Shown piece by piece: positions 32,552 through 39,452 of a stretch of 47,976 bases of DNA. The notes below the pieces were generated by a model. It searched no databases. It was not told where the DNA came from and worked only from the letters and a program-made list of their open reading frames with translations. Source of the stretch: a virus; IMG/VR virus record IMGVR_UViG_3300036944_000524, positions 1 to 47,976 of that record. One strand, 5' to 3'. Both the position numbers and the translations under genes were made by a program. Positions within the stretch are counted from its first letter, which is position 1. Every line of letters starts with the position of its first letter.

Positions 32552-32792
32552 GGCTTGCTCCTTCTTTCTTGATTGGGCACCAGTCAGGCGTATCAGACTC
32601 GGTGCGGGCGCGGTATGGGCGGCACGATACTGTTACTGGCTTGAAGGATTGGCGATCCGCCACGTATTCTGAATTTGGGTCTGGCTGCATATAGACACGC
32701 TTGCAGACCACAGCCAAATCGTCGCGGCAAAACCAATCATCGGGATCGGGATCAGGAATTACTTGATGGCTTGGGCAATCAAGGCAGTTCAT
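32544..32792 (-). CDS. Small cysteine-rich early protein
   Basis: An 82-residue protein with CLDCPSH, WFCRDD, VVCKRV, SCRPYR and WCPIKK. The six spaced cysteines and a histidine suggest zinc binding. It overlaps its neighbours by a few bases on each side. Similar short proteins are found in phage early regions. Function unknown. Confidence 0.65.
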   Translation of the reverse strand: MNCLDCPSHQVIPDPDPDDWFCRDDLAVVCKRVYMQPDPNSEYVADRQSFKPVTVSCRPYRARTESDTPDWCPIKKEGASHD

Positions 32793-33136
32793 GGCTCGCC
32801 ACCTTTGGTGGCAATCGCGGCGTCAATGGCTTCGCGTTCGGTATGACGCCATGCCTCATTTATCCAACCCATTATTGGCAAATGCTCGCCGTCTTCATTA
32901 CGCACAAAGACTCGACATTTTTCATGGTCTTTGCTCCATGCAATCCATGCGCTATGCTGGGCCATGAAATCCAGCCGCTTTGCATCCGCTTCCGCATCGC
33001 GCAGGCGGCGCACAAGCTCAAGCACTACCTGCGGGTTTGCGGCTTTTTGAAATACGACTCCGTGGAAAGGCCAATCGTTAAGGCTTGCCGCCCGTGCTAC
33101 CTGCTCCAGCTTATCCAGGTCAATTTCGGTGGTCAT
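32789..33136 (-). CDS. Ea22-like early protein
   Basis: A 115-residue protein, opening with TEIDLDKLEQVARAA, then VLELVRRLRDAEADAKRLDFM, a helical phrase typical of Ea22-type phage proteins, and ending WRHTEREAIDAAIATKGG. The start at 33136 is set by ATGA overlap with the gene upstream; the longer start adds four residues. Confidence 0.65.
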   Translation of the reverse strand: MTTEIDLDKLEQVARAASLNDWPFHGVVFQKAANPQVVLELVRRLRDAEADAKRLDFMAQHSAWIAWSKDHEKCRVFVRNEDGEHLPIMGWINEAWRHTEREAIDAAIATKGGEP

Positions 33137-33480
33137 GCCGCACTCCAATCAGCGCTACGCGCCTCAGCACGGTCAATCTGCGTCTGATCGTAGTGACGCT
33201 TGATTTCTTCCTCTGCGGCCAGCTCTGCCGCTTCCATGATTTCATCAACCACGGCATCGGGTGCGCCTAGCAGGTAGATGCAGTCATACGTGCGGTTAAT
33301 CGGATGGCCGAACGCATCCTTGCGGCCCTTCTCAGTGTGAGACAGGAACAGGATTTCGATATCCGCAGCTTCTGGCGGGTCGCCTGGTTCGCCGTTGCGC
33401 ATCGGAACCGCTGGCGTGCCAGGCGTGTACTTAACGATGGCGCTGAATTTAATGTTCAGCGCGGTAAAAGTGATTTTCAT
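33133..33480 (-). CDS. First gene of the leftward early operon, unknown
   Basis: A 115-residue protein. The N-terminal 65 residues are beta-like (MKITFTALNIKFSAIVKYTP), the rest helical and acidic (VVDEIMEAAELAAEEEIKRH). The ATG has GGAGGAT upstream (33485-33491). It is the first product from the leftward promoter, so it should be made very early. It may act on the host, but no family is recognised. Confidence 0.65.
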   Translation of the reverse strand: MKITFTALNIKFSAIVKYTPGTPAVPMRNGEPGDPPEAADIEILFLSHTEKGRKDAFGHPINRTYDCIYLLGAPDAVVDEIMEAAELAAEEEIKRHYDQTQIDRAEARSADWSAA

Positions 33481-33509
33481 TTGATCCTCCGTTTTGTTTG
33501 CGTAAGAGA

Positions 33510-33538
33510 ACTATGCCACAGATAAACGGGTTGCACAA
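33510..33538 (-). promoter_or_regulatory. Leftward early promoter
   Basis: On the minus strand: -35 TTGTGC (33533-33538), 17-base spacer, -10 CATAGT (33510-33515). It lies 30 bases upstream of the first leftward gene and 35 bases from the rightward promoter, so the two could be controlled together. Confidence 0.55.
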
Positions 33539-33572
33539 GAATATTTTTAACCTGATCGGATGATTTTTATAC

Positions 33573-33601
33573 TTGCCACGGTTGATATGTTGGTGTACAG
33601 T
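33573..33601 (+). promoter_or_regulatory. Rightward early promoter
   Basis: -35 TTGCCA (33573-33578, five of six consensus bases), 17-base spacer, -10 TACAGT (33596-33601). An inverted repeat GTTG...CAAC (33589-33606) spans the -10, with another GTTG at 33581, so a regulator such as the Cro-like protein encoded next could bind here. Confidence 0.6.
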
Positions 33602-33632
33602 TCAACTCGAATCACAACCACATAGGATGACT

Positions 33633-33833
33633 ATGAAACAGCCAATTAGCATTATTCCTGAGCTTCGAGCACACATTGCCCGACGCTACAGGACGCAAAA
33701 AAACGCGGCAATAGCTTGGGGAGTTTCCTCCTCTTTTGTATCCGCCGTACTGTGTAGCAAAAAAAAGCCCACTGATGCAATGCTGAAAGATGCTGGATTA
33801 ATTGCAGTAACTCACTACGTAAAGGAAAAGTAA
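33633..33833 (+). CDS. Cro-like helix-turn-helix regulator
   Basis: A 66-residue protein. The helix-turn-helix is around residues 20-42 (KNAAIAWGVSSSFVSAVLCS), with SSFVSAVL as the likely recognition helix, followed by KPTDAMLKDAGL as in small Cro/CI-type proteins. It is the first rightward gene. Start ATG 33633 has AGGA 5 bases upstream. It probably shuts down early promoters later in infection. Confidence 0.75.
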   Translation: MKQPISIIPELRAHIARRYRTQKNAAIAWGVSSSFVSAVLCSKKKPTDAMLKDAGLIAVTHYVKEK

Positions 33834-33835
33834 CA

Positions 33836-34159
33836 ATGAACGCCATCCAGACCCAAATCATGGACTATTTGACCCGCACCGGCACATCAGCATCGCCTAA
33901 CTTGCTGCGCGTAAAGTTAAAGGTCAGCGAAGCCGTTGTACGCCAAGAATCCGCCGCGCTGGTCGAATCTGGCGCTATCCGTCAGACGCGCCACGGGAGG
34001 GGCGTCAGCGGCTATTACGTGCCTTCTGAGAGCGAGATTGCAGCAGAGAGCAAGCTCCGCACCGTTGCGCAGGCAAACCCGCTGAAACCGCGCACGGCGC
34101 ACCTAGAAGCCGTGATGAAGGCCAGGGCGGCGCGTGAGCAAATCCGCATCATTGGCTGA
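33836..34159 (+). CDS. Winged-helix DNA-binding protein
   Basis: A 107-residue protein. Residues 1-60 form a winged helix (TQIMDYLTRTGTSASPNLLRV, then VVRQESAALVESGAIRQTRHG). The C-terminal part is helical and basic. Two bases separate it from the Cro-like gene, so both are made together. It could be a second regulator. Confidence 0.65.
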   Translation: MNAIQTQIMDYLTRTGTSASPNLLRVKLKVSEAVVRQESAALVESGAIRQTRHGRGVSGYYVPSESEIAAESKLRTVAQANPLKPRTAHLEAVMKARAAREQIRIIG

Positions 34160-34163
34160 CACG

Positions 34164-34778
34164 ATGAAGCGAAGCGAAATAACCAGGGCCACACCACTTA
34201 AACGCACCGCTTTTAAGCCAGCGGTTGCTAAACCGACAGCGGGGCCACGCAAGCGCAAATGCAGCAACTGCGGCCAGGAATTCCAGCAGGAGCGAATGGG
34301 TCAGCAAGTATGCGGCGTGGAATGCTCCAAATCGTTTGCTCGGAAAATCAGGGAACAGCAGGAACGCAAAGCAGACCGGCAGCGCAAGCAAGCAATGAAG
34401 ACCCGCCAGGACTGGATGAAAGAAGCGCAGACGGAACTTAACAAGTGGGTGCGCCTTGTGCGTGATGCTGGCAAGCCGTGCATAAGCTGCGGAAGGCATC
34501 ACCAGGGGCAAATGCACGCGGGCCACTACTTAAGCCGTGGTGCGCATCCCAATCTGGCACTGGTAGAAATGAACGTCCATTTGCAATGTGCCCCATGTAA
34601 TACGCATTTGAGTGGCAATCAGATTAATTTCCGGCGCGGTCTGATTGAGCGCTATGACGTTGAATTGGTCGAGTCGCTGGAATCAGATTACACGCCGCGC
34701 AAGTATTCTATTGATGAACTGCGCGCCATTAAAGAACACTATCAGCGCCTTGTGCGCGAAATGAAAAAAGGAGAATGA
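34164..34778 (+). CDS. ninG: NinG-like recombination protein
   Basis: A 204-residue protein of the NinG (lambda Rap) family, a structure-specific nuclease that resolves recombination intermediates. It has a zinc-finger-like part (CSNCGQEF...CGVEC, about 33-56), a charged coiled coil, and the C-terminal HNH-like core KPCISCGRHHQGQMHAGHYLS then LQCAPCNTHLSGN. An upstream GTG at 34134 would add 10 residues. Together with NinB and ERF it completes a lambdoid recombination set, though it sits on the opposite operon. Confidence 0.88.
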   Translation: MKRSEITRATPLKRTAFKPAVAKPTAGPRKRKCSNCGQEFQQERMGQQVCGVECSKSFARKIREQQERKADRQRKQAMKTRQDWMKEAQTELNKWVRLVRDAGKPCISCGRHHQGQMHAGHYLSRGAHPNLALVEMNVHLQCAPCNTHLSGNQINFRRGLIERYDVELVESLESDYTPRKYSIDELRAIKEHYQRLVREMKKGE

Positions 34779-34779
34779 C

Positions 34780-35142
34780 ATGGAAAATCGGGAATTGCTG
34801 GAACTGGCGGCAAAGGCGGCGGGAATCAAATGCCGCTGGTGGAAAGTAAAGCAATGGGAGCCAAGGCGGAATGCAAACGGTACAAAAACCAAATTTTACA
34901 CAGGTACTAATGACGTTTTTGGAACGCATCATGCAAAACCGTGGACCCCACTAACCGACGATGGCGATGCGCTGCGGCTGGCTGTTGCGTTGCGGTTAGA
35001 TATTGACCAATACGAAACTGATGTTATTGCATGGAAGGATTACATCGGAACTGGATTTATTCCGCACAGCGACGACCCATGCGCAGCAACACGACGCGCT
35101 ATCGTTATGGCTGCTGCTGAAATAGGGCGGGCCATGCCATGA
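34780..35142 (+). CDS. Phage protein of unknown function
   Basis: A 120-residue protein with a pattern that I have seen in many phage early operons: KCRWWKVKQWEPRRN near the start and PWTPLTDDGDALRLAVALRLDI in the middle. The end is an alanine-rich helix. It starts right after NinG and overlaps the next gene by 4 bases. Probable small accessory protein; no activity known. Confidence 0.65.
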   Translation: MENRELLELAAKAAGIKCRWWKVKQWEPRRNANGTKTKFYTGTNDVFGTHHAKPWTPLTDDGDALRLAVALRLDIDQYETDVIAWKDYIGTGFIPHSDDPCAATRRAIVMAAAEIGRAMP

Positions 35143-35321
35143 CCGACGAAATCCGCAACGACCGCGCACCGCGCTATTGCACCAGCCACCAAGGCCGATC
35201 ACCAGCAATGGGCGGCGTATGGCTGGCCAAGGGAGGCAATCGGCGCTGGATATGCGCTAACTGCCGCGCAGCACGTAACGCCCGTAACAACGCTAAAACT
35301 CAACAGGAGGCACAAGCATGA
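35139..35321 (+). CDS. Small zinc-finger-like protein
   Basis: A 60-residue basic protein. YCTSHQG and WICANCRAARN give two pairs of cysteines and a histidine, a likely zinc finger. ATGA overlaps on both sides. Function unknown. Confidence 0.65.
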   Translation: MTDEIRNDRAPRYCTSHQGRSPAMGGVWLAKGGNRRWICANCRAARNARNNAKTQQEAQA

Positions 35322-35482
35322 ACCGCTTACGACTGATTACCGACATCCTGCGGCCTCGTCGTGACTACCGCATACGCACTGAACGGCGCTGGCGCTGGAG
35401 CCGTGCGCTGGGCTGGCTGGTGGCTTCGCTGCCGTGGATCGCGCTGTGGTCGCTTTGGTGGCTTGTCCATGAGTCCCGCTGA
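35318..35482 (+). CDS. Small membrane protein
   Basis: A 54-residue protein. The N-terminal 30 residues are highly basic (10 or more arginines). They are followed by a membrane segment (ALGWLVASLPWIALWSLWWLV, given here as residues 30-50) rich in tryptophan. Its ATG overlaps the previous stop as ATGA and it overlaps the next gene by 14 bases. A single basic-in membrane helix could serve as an inner-membrane toxin, anchor or small holin-like protein; this is not known. Confidence 0.65.
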   Translation: MNRLRLITDILRPRRDYRIRTERRWRWSRALGWLVASLPWIALWSLWWLVHESR

Positions 35483-35783
35483 CCTGAAGAAATGGAAGGA
35501 GCGCGGCGGGCAGTCAGCCAAAGTTCTTGGCATACATGGCCCGCTATCCGCCGACGCCGCGCCAATGAACCCGCGCAGCCTAGAATTTCGTGCTAAGGCC
35601 AAGAGCAAGCAATGTTGCGGCGGCTGCATGTTTGAGTTTGAGCGCACGAACGTCTGTGGCGCGGCAATAGAACAGGCGGGATTGCGTGGCCTGCCTTCGT
35701 GCGAAGACGGGTTCATATACCAGGCCGTAACTAGGGACGACCGGCAAATTGACTTACTACAACAACAGGAGGATGCAAAATGA
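35469..35783 (+). CDS. Cysteine-cluster early protein
   Basis: A 104-residue protein with QCCGGCMFEFERTNVCG near residue 49 and a further C near residue 75, so it may bind a metal or iron-sulfur cluster. The start at 35469 is chosen from the overlap with the membrane gene; the longer frame to 35361 reads through that gene in another frame and is not real. Confidence 0.6.
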   Translation: MSPADLKKWKERGGQSAKVLGIHGPLSADAAPMNPRSLEFRAKAKSKQCCGGCMFEFERTNVCGAAIEQAGLRGLPSCEDGFIYQAVTRDDRQIDLLQQQEDAK

Positions 35784-36277
35784 CCAAAAAGAAACGCAAG
35801 GCATATCAAGGGCCAAAGTACATCAGCAAGAACCCGATGAAAACATTCTTCGGCGGCATGAGCGACACGCACGCGGAGCATTTGCAGGTAACGCGGACGA
35901 TTAACCACGCGGCGCTGCAAGCGATGGCGCAGGGGCGCGGCGATAAAGAACAATGGGATCGTATCAACGGCGCTATCAACATTGCGCTTGTAATGGTCGA
36001 GCAAGGCATAGGGCGCGAGTTCCGCGACGAGTTCTTAGCCGCCAGGGATGCAATGCTGGCGGTGGCGCTGCGATCCGCAAAGCTAAACGGACGCTTTGTA
36101 CTTACCGGCGATGAATTGCACGCGCTCAACACGGCAATGGATAGCCACGATGCGCAGCTAATCAACGTCAGGGCGCTTGATATTGACCGGGCGGCGGCGG
36201 AAGTCATCCGGCGCATGAAACACCACATTGGCACACAGTCGGTAAATGCAGAGATTGCGCGCCAGGAAGCGGCGTAG
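35780..36277 (+). CDS. Helical early protein, unknown
   Basis: A 165-residue helical protein with a basic N-terminus (MTKKKRKAYQGPKYISKNP). Segments such as INGAINIALVMVEQGIGREF and LTGDELHALNTAMDSHDAQL resemble proteins found near replication genes in other phages. It overlaps the previous gene as ATGA. It ends a run of overlapping genes; a new promoter follows. Confidence 0.65.
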   Translation: MTKKKRKAYQGPKYISKNPMKTFFGGMSDTHAEHLQVTRTINHAALQAMAQGRGDKEQWDRINGAINIALVMVEQGIGREFRDEFLAARDAMLAVALRSAKLNGRFVLTGDELHALNTAMDSHDAQLINVRALDIDRAAAEVIRRMKHHIGTQSVNAEIARQEAA

Positions 36278-36317
36278 CACCAGCCCGCCTGCATGTTGTG
36301 TGTGGGCGGAAATATTC

Positions 36318-36346
36318 TTGCAATCGGTATTTTTTTAACTTATAAT
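36318..36346 (+). promoter_or_regulatory. Promoter of the replication genes
   Basis: -35 TTGCAA (36318-36323), 17-base spacer with a T7 run, -10 TATAAT (36341-36346, perfect). The best-looking promoter in the window. An AGACATAG sequence is repeated right after it (36350-36357 and 36362-36369), near the transcript start, and might be an operator. Confidence 0.75.
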
Positions 36347-36375
36347 CTTAGACATAGACCAGACATAGGACGTAT

Positions 36376-36579
36376 ATGGAAATCATTAAACGAATGGCGG
36401 CAGCGCGGGCGGGCAAAATGATGTACTACACCGGCAAGCCATGCAAGTACGGCCACACCACCGGGCGCTACACAAGCACTGGCGCTTGCATCCAATGCTT
36501 GTCCGAATCATCGCAAGCTCAACGCGAAGAAATCCGCGAAGCATTAAAAGCAGCAAAACACAATAAAGGCGAGGTGTAA
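36376..36579 (+). CDS. Small zinc-finger-like protein (HNH-fragment type)
   Basis: A 67-residue protein. YYTGKPCKYGHTTGRYTSTGACIQC is a C..H...C..C pattern (residues 17-41) often found at the N-terminus of phage HNH nucleases. Here it stands alone, followed by a charged helix. The ATG has AGGAC upstream and follows the strong promoter. It may be a free DNA-binding module or a shortened nuclease. Confidence 0.65.
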   Translation: MEIIKRMAAARAGKMMYYTGKPCKYGHTTGRYTSTGACIQCLSESSQAQREEIREALKAAKHNKGEV

Positions 36580-36581
36580 CC

Positions 36582-37037
36582 ATGGCCGCTGAATACGGGT
36601 TTGTGTACGTGCTGGCCAATGAGTCGATGCCAGGGATTTACAAGATTGGCTTTACACTGAACCATCCAAGAGCACGCATGGATCAACTTTCCAGCGCAAC
36701 AGCTTGCCCTACCCCATTTACGTTGTTGGCGGCATATGGCTGCGAAAACCCGCGTAATGTTGAGTTGGAAATCCATGCTGAACTTGGCCATCGCCGAGTC
36801 AATCAATTGCGTGAATTTTTTAAGTTAGATATATTGGAACTTGCCGATTATCTGATGGATACTTTTTCTGACATTGACGATCTTACATTTACCCATGCTA
36901 TTGACCAAATTTCCGCTGCCGAACGTTATGAGGCATGGGAAAAATTTCAGCAAGTTAAAAACCAAGAATTGGTTGATTTATTTCTCTCTCAGGAGGCCGA
37001 CCCATTTGACCCGCCAAAGAAACGTGGATTTGAATAG
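36582..37037 (+). CDS. GIY-YIG superfamily nuclease (T5orf172/MUG113-like)
   Basis: A 151-residue protein. GFVYVLANESMPGIYKIGFTLN (residues 6-27) is the GIY-YIG type core in the T5orf172/MUG113 form, followed by R.DQLSSATACPTPF and the family's ELEIHAELGHRRV. The catalytic R and E equivalents are visible. The C-terminal tail ends KKRGFE, very like the end of the DnaB-type helicase (RKRGFD). GC is low (about 37% in one counted line). Could be a mobile or repair nuclease. Confidence 0.8.
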   Translation: MAAEYGFVYVLANESMPGIYKIGFTLNHPRARMDQLSSATACPTPFTLLAAYGCENPRNVELEIHAELGHRRVNQLREFFKLDILELADYLMDTFSDIDDLTFTHAIDQISAAERYEAWEKFQQVKNQELVDLFLSQEADPFDPPKKRGFE

Positions 37038-37039
37038 CC

Positions 37040-37855
37040 ATGGCAGGCCCGCAACTTGAGGATGGTTACACGCGAATAGCCAACGAATTAATGGAAGAAA
37101 TTTTGAGGTTCGGCTTTTCTGCAAGGGAGTTGCTGGTGATTTTTGCAATCATTCGGAAAACGTATGGGTACGGCAAAAAATCCGATGATATATCCGCATC
37201 GCAAATTGGTGATGCTTGCAATATTGCAAGGCAGCACGTTACATCAACTCTAAATTCTTTGGCAATCAGGAACGTTATTACCAAGTCATCCGGAAGGTTT
37301 GGGTCAGTGATTGGGATACAGAAAAATCACACTAAATGGGTCAGCCTAGAGCGAACGAAGCCTATTCCTACTAGTCCCGATTCAGGACAGGGGTGTCCCG
37401 AAATAGGACAGTGGTGTCCCGATTCGGGACATGTCCCGATTCAGTTACATGCTAGTCCCGATTTAGGACAGGTCGATAGTCCCGATTCGGGACACACAAA
37501 AGAAAACCTTCCAAAAGAAATTAAACAAAAGAAAGCGCCTCGCCAGCAGGTTACTTTCAAAAAATGGCTAGAGAACTGTGAGCTAGCGGATGTGCAGCCG
37601 ATCCCAGAAGATGATGCAGTGTTCTCGTATGCAAAGGATCAAGGGCTTTCAAGGGATTACATTCGATTCGCATGGGTTGAATTCAAGCGCAAGTATCGAG
37701 AGTCAAACAAGCGGTACAAAAACTGGAATCAACATTTTCAAAATGCAGTACGGGAAAATTGGTACGGCATTTGGTTTGACAAAGACGGTGCGTGGCAACT
37801 GACCACGCGAGGCAAACAAATTGAGAAAGAAGTAAGGGCAAAACATGGAACATGA
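37040..37855 (+). CDS. Replication initiator, lambda O-like
   Basis: A 271-residue protein. The N-terminal 110 residues are the phage replication O winged-helix domain (DGYTRIANELMEEILRFGF, RQHVTSTLNSLAIRNVI), which binds iterons. Between residues 110 and 155 the protein has a repetitive linker (PDSG, CPEIGQWCPDSGH) because the origin iterons lie in this DNA. The C-terminal domain (about 170-260) has FKRKYRESNKRYKNWNQHF, a helicase-loading type region. It overlaps the helicase gene by 11 bases. Confidence 0.85.
   Translation: MAGPQLEDGYTRIANELMEEILRFGFSARELLVIFAIIRKTYGYGKKSDDISASQIGDACNIARQHVTSTLNSLAIRNVITKSSGRFGSVIGIQKNHTKWVSLERTKPIPTSPDSGQGCPEIGQWCPDSGHVPIQLHASPDLGQVDSPDSGHTKENLPKEIKQKKAPRQQVTFKKWLENCELADVQPIPEDDAVFSYAKDQGLSRDYIRFAWVEFKRKYRESNKRYKNWNQHFQNAVRENWYGIWFDKDGAWQLTTRGKQIEKEVRAKHGT
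37374..37493 (+). repeat. Six iterons: probable replication origin
   Basis: Six copies of a 15-bp near-palindrome (consensus GTCCCGATTCGGGAC) start at 37374, 37395, 37416, 37433, 37455 and 37479. Copies 3 and 6 are perfect palindromes, copy 4 is degenerate. Spacing is mostly 21-24 bp (17 once), about two helical turns. An A-rich stretch follows (37494-37545), a likely unwinding element. The arrangement inside an O-like gene mirrors ori of lambda. Confidence 0.85.
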
Positions 37856-39197
37856 AGACCACACAGTTTCGATCCGCGCAGAGCAAGCCGTCTTAGGCTC
37901 CCTGCTGATCGACAACGACGCAATCGACCGTTGCACCGATCTGGAACCGCAACACTTCTACCGCGAAGACCACCGGATGATCTACGGCGAGATTCAGCGC
38001 CAGGCAGCGGCAGGTAAGCGCGCTGACGTGATGACGATTACCGAAGCGTTGCACGACCGTGTTGCTGACTGCATGAAGTATTGCGCCAAACTGCGCATTT
38101 CGGCCGTTACGTCAGCCAACATTGCACGCCATGCGGAAATTGTCCGCGACAAGGCCGATAAACGGGCGCTGGTGGCGATTTCGATGGAAGCGCAGGAACT
38201 CGCAGCCTCTCACCAAGATTCGGCCTCCTGCGTCGATCTGGTGGCTTCTAAGCTCGAAGCACTGACGCAACGTAAAGCGCAGTTTGAGCCAAAGCTGATC
38301 GGGGACACGATGGTTGACTACCTGACGATGATTCAAAACCGCATGTCTGGCCTGCATAAACCGATTGCCACCGGTTACGCGCACGTTGATGAAATGATGG
38401 GCGGCGGCGTTGAGCGTGGCACGTTGACCATTGTTGCCGGTCGGCCAGGAACAGGGAAGACTGCGTTTGGCCTGGGAGCAGCGCGCAATGTGGCGGCGGC
38501 TGGCGGGTTGTCGGCTATGTTCTCAATGGAAATGGCAGCGGCGCAAATCAACGACCGGAACATGGCGGCTATCGGCCGCATCCCGCTGGCATGGTTGCGC
38601 TCACCTAGCGACGATGACCGCGACAGCCCGTACTGGACGCAACTCAGCTATGCCACACAAAAAGCGCAGGCAATGAAGATGTGGATTGACGAACAGGCGG
38701 GCATGAACATGTTGGAATTACGCGCCAAGGCCCGCAAGATCAAGCGCAAGACCGGCCTCGATCTGCTGGTGATTGACCAACTGAGCTTCATTACTGGCGG
38801 CGACAGTGACCAGGAATGGCAGAACGTGGGCAAGTACACGCGGGGGATTATCGAGATTGCCAAAAGCCTTGATATCGCTGTGATACTGTTGGCGCAGCTT
38901 AACCGCAAGTGCGAAGAACGCAACGACAAACGCCCGATTATGTCTGACCTTGCCCAGTCCGGAAGCATTGAGCAAGACGCGGCAAACATCATCTTCCTGT
39001 ACCGCGATGTGATTTGGAATAAAGACACGCCGGAACCGGAGATTGCCGAAATTATTTCAACGAAGCAGCGCCAGGGAACGCCGGGAACTGTGGGTATGAA
39101 ATACAACGGTTCTTTTACGCTGTTTGAAGACCTGCCGTACCGCTGGGAACGAAAGCAGGAAGCCCCGGAAAAATCCCGCAAACGCGGGTTTGACTAA
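37845..39197 (+). CDS. dnaB: DnaB-type replicative helicase
   Basis: A 450-residue helicase. The N-terminal domain starts RAEQAVLGSLLID (residues 11-23), as in bacterial DnaB. The RecA-like core has Walker A GRPGTGKT (about 199-206), Walker B LLVIDQLS (about 307-314), the Q/R motif VILLAQLNRKCEER and SDLAQSGSIEQDAANIIFLYRD. The phage therefore has its own helicase instead of a loader of the host one. Overlaps the O-like gene by 11 bases. Confidence 0.92.
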   Translation: MEHEDHTVSIRAEQAVLGSLLIDNDAIDRCTDLEPQHFYREDHRMIYGEIQRQAAAGKRADVMTITEALHDRVADCMKYCAKLRISAVTSANIARHAEIVRDKADKRALVAISMEAQELAASHQDSASCVDLVASKLEALTQRKAQFEPKLIGDTMVDYLTMIQNRMSGLHKPIATGYAHVDEMMGGGVERGTLTIVAGRPGTGKTAFGLGAARNVAAAGGLSAMFSMEMAAAQINDRNMAAIGRIPLAWLRSPSDDDRDSPYWTQLSYATQKAQAMKMWIDEQAGMNMLELRAKARKIKRKTGLDLLVIDQLSFITGGDSDQEWQNVGKYTRGIIEIAKSLDIAVILLAQLNRKCEERNDKRPIMSDLAQSGSIEQDAANIIFLYRDVIWNKDTPEPEIAEIISTKQRQGTPGTVGMKYNGSFTLFEDLPYRWERKQEAPEKSRKRGFD

Positions 39198-39240
39198 CCG
39201 AGCACATAGCGCAATTGCGGCACAACTAGGAGAATGAAAG

Positions 39241-39441
39241 ATGACACTGAAACTTGATGATGCGATTAAGCAGTTGCAGGAACTGAGGGAACAAATCGGC
39301 GGGGATGCGCAGGTTCGGTATTCAATGTACGGAGTTCAGGCCATGAAAATTTCTGATGCAACAATCGGAAAGGTTGCAAAAAAGAATGGCGCTCAAATCG
39401 TATCGCGTGGCGGCGTCCCTGTGGTGCTTTTCACACGTTAA
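39241..39441 (+). CDS. Small protein, unknown
   Basis: A 66-residue protein (LDDAIKQLQELREQIGGDAQ at the start, IVSRGGVPVVLFTR at the end). A GGAGAATGAAAG ribosome site lies before the ATG. It follows the helicase gene by 43 bases. The stop is directly at the next gene. No function known. Confidence 0.65.
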   Translation: MTLKLDDAIKQLQELREQIGGDAQVRYSMYGVQAMKISDATIGKVAKKNGAQIVSRGGVPVVLFTR

Positions 39442-39452
39442 TGGAGGATGAA

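Noticed and set aside
37374-37493. Possible CRISPR array
   Set aside because: Repeats are only 15 bp, palindromic, with 2-9 bp between them and lie inside a replication gene; they are iterons.
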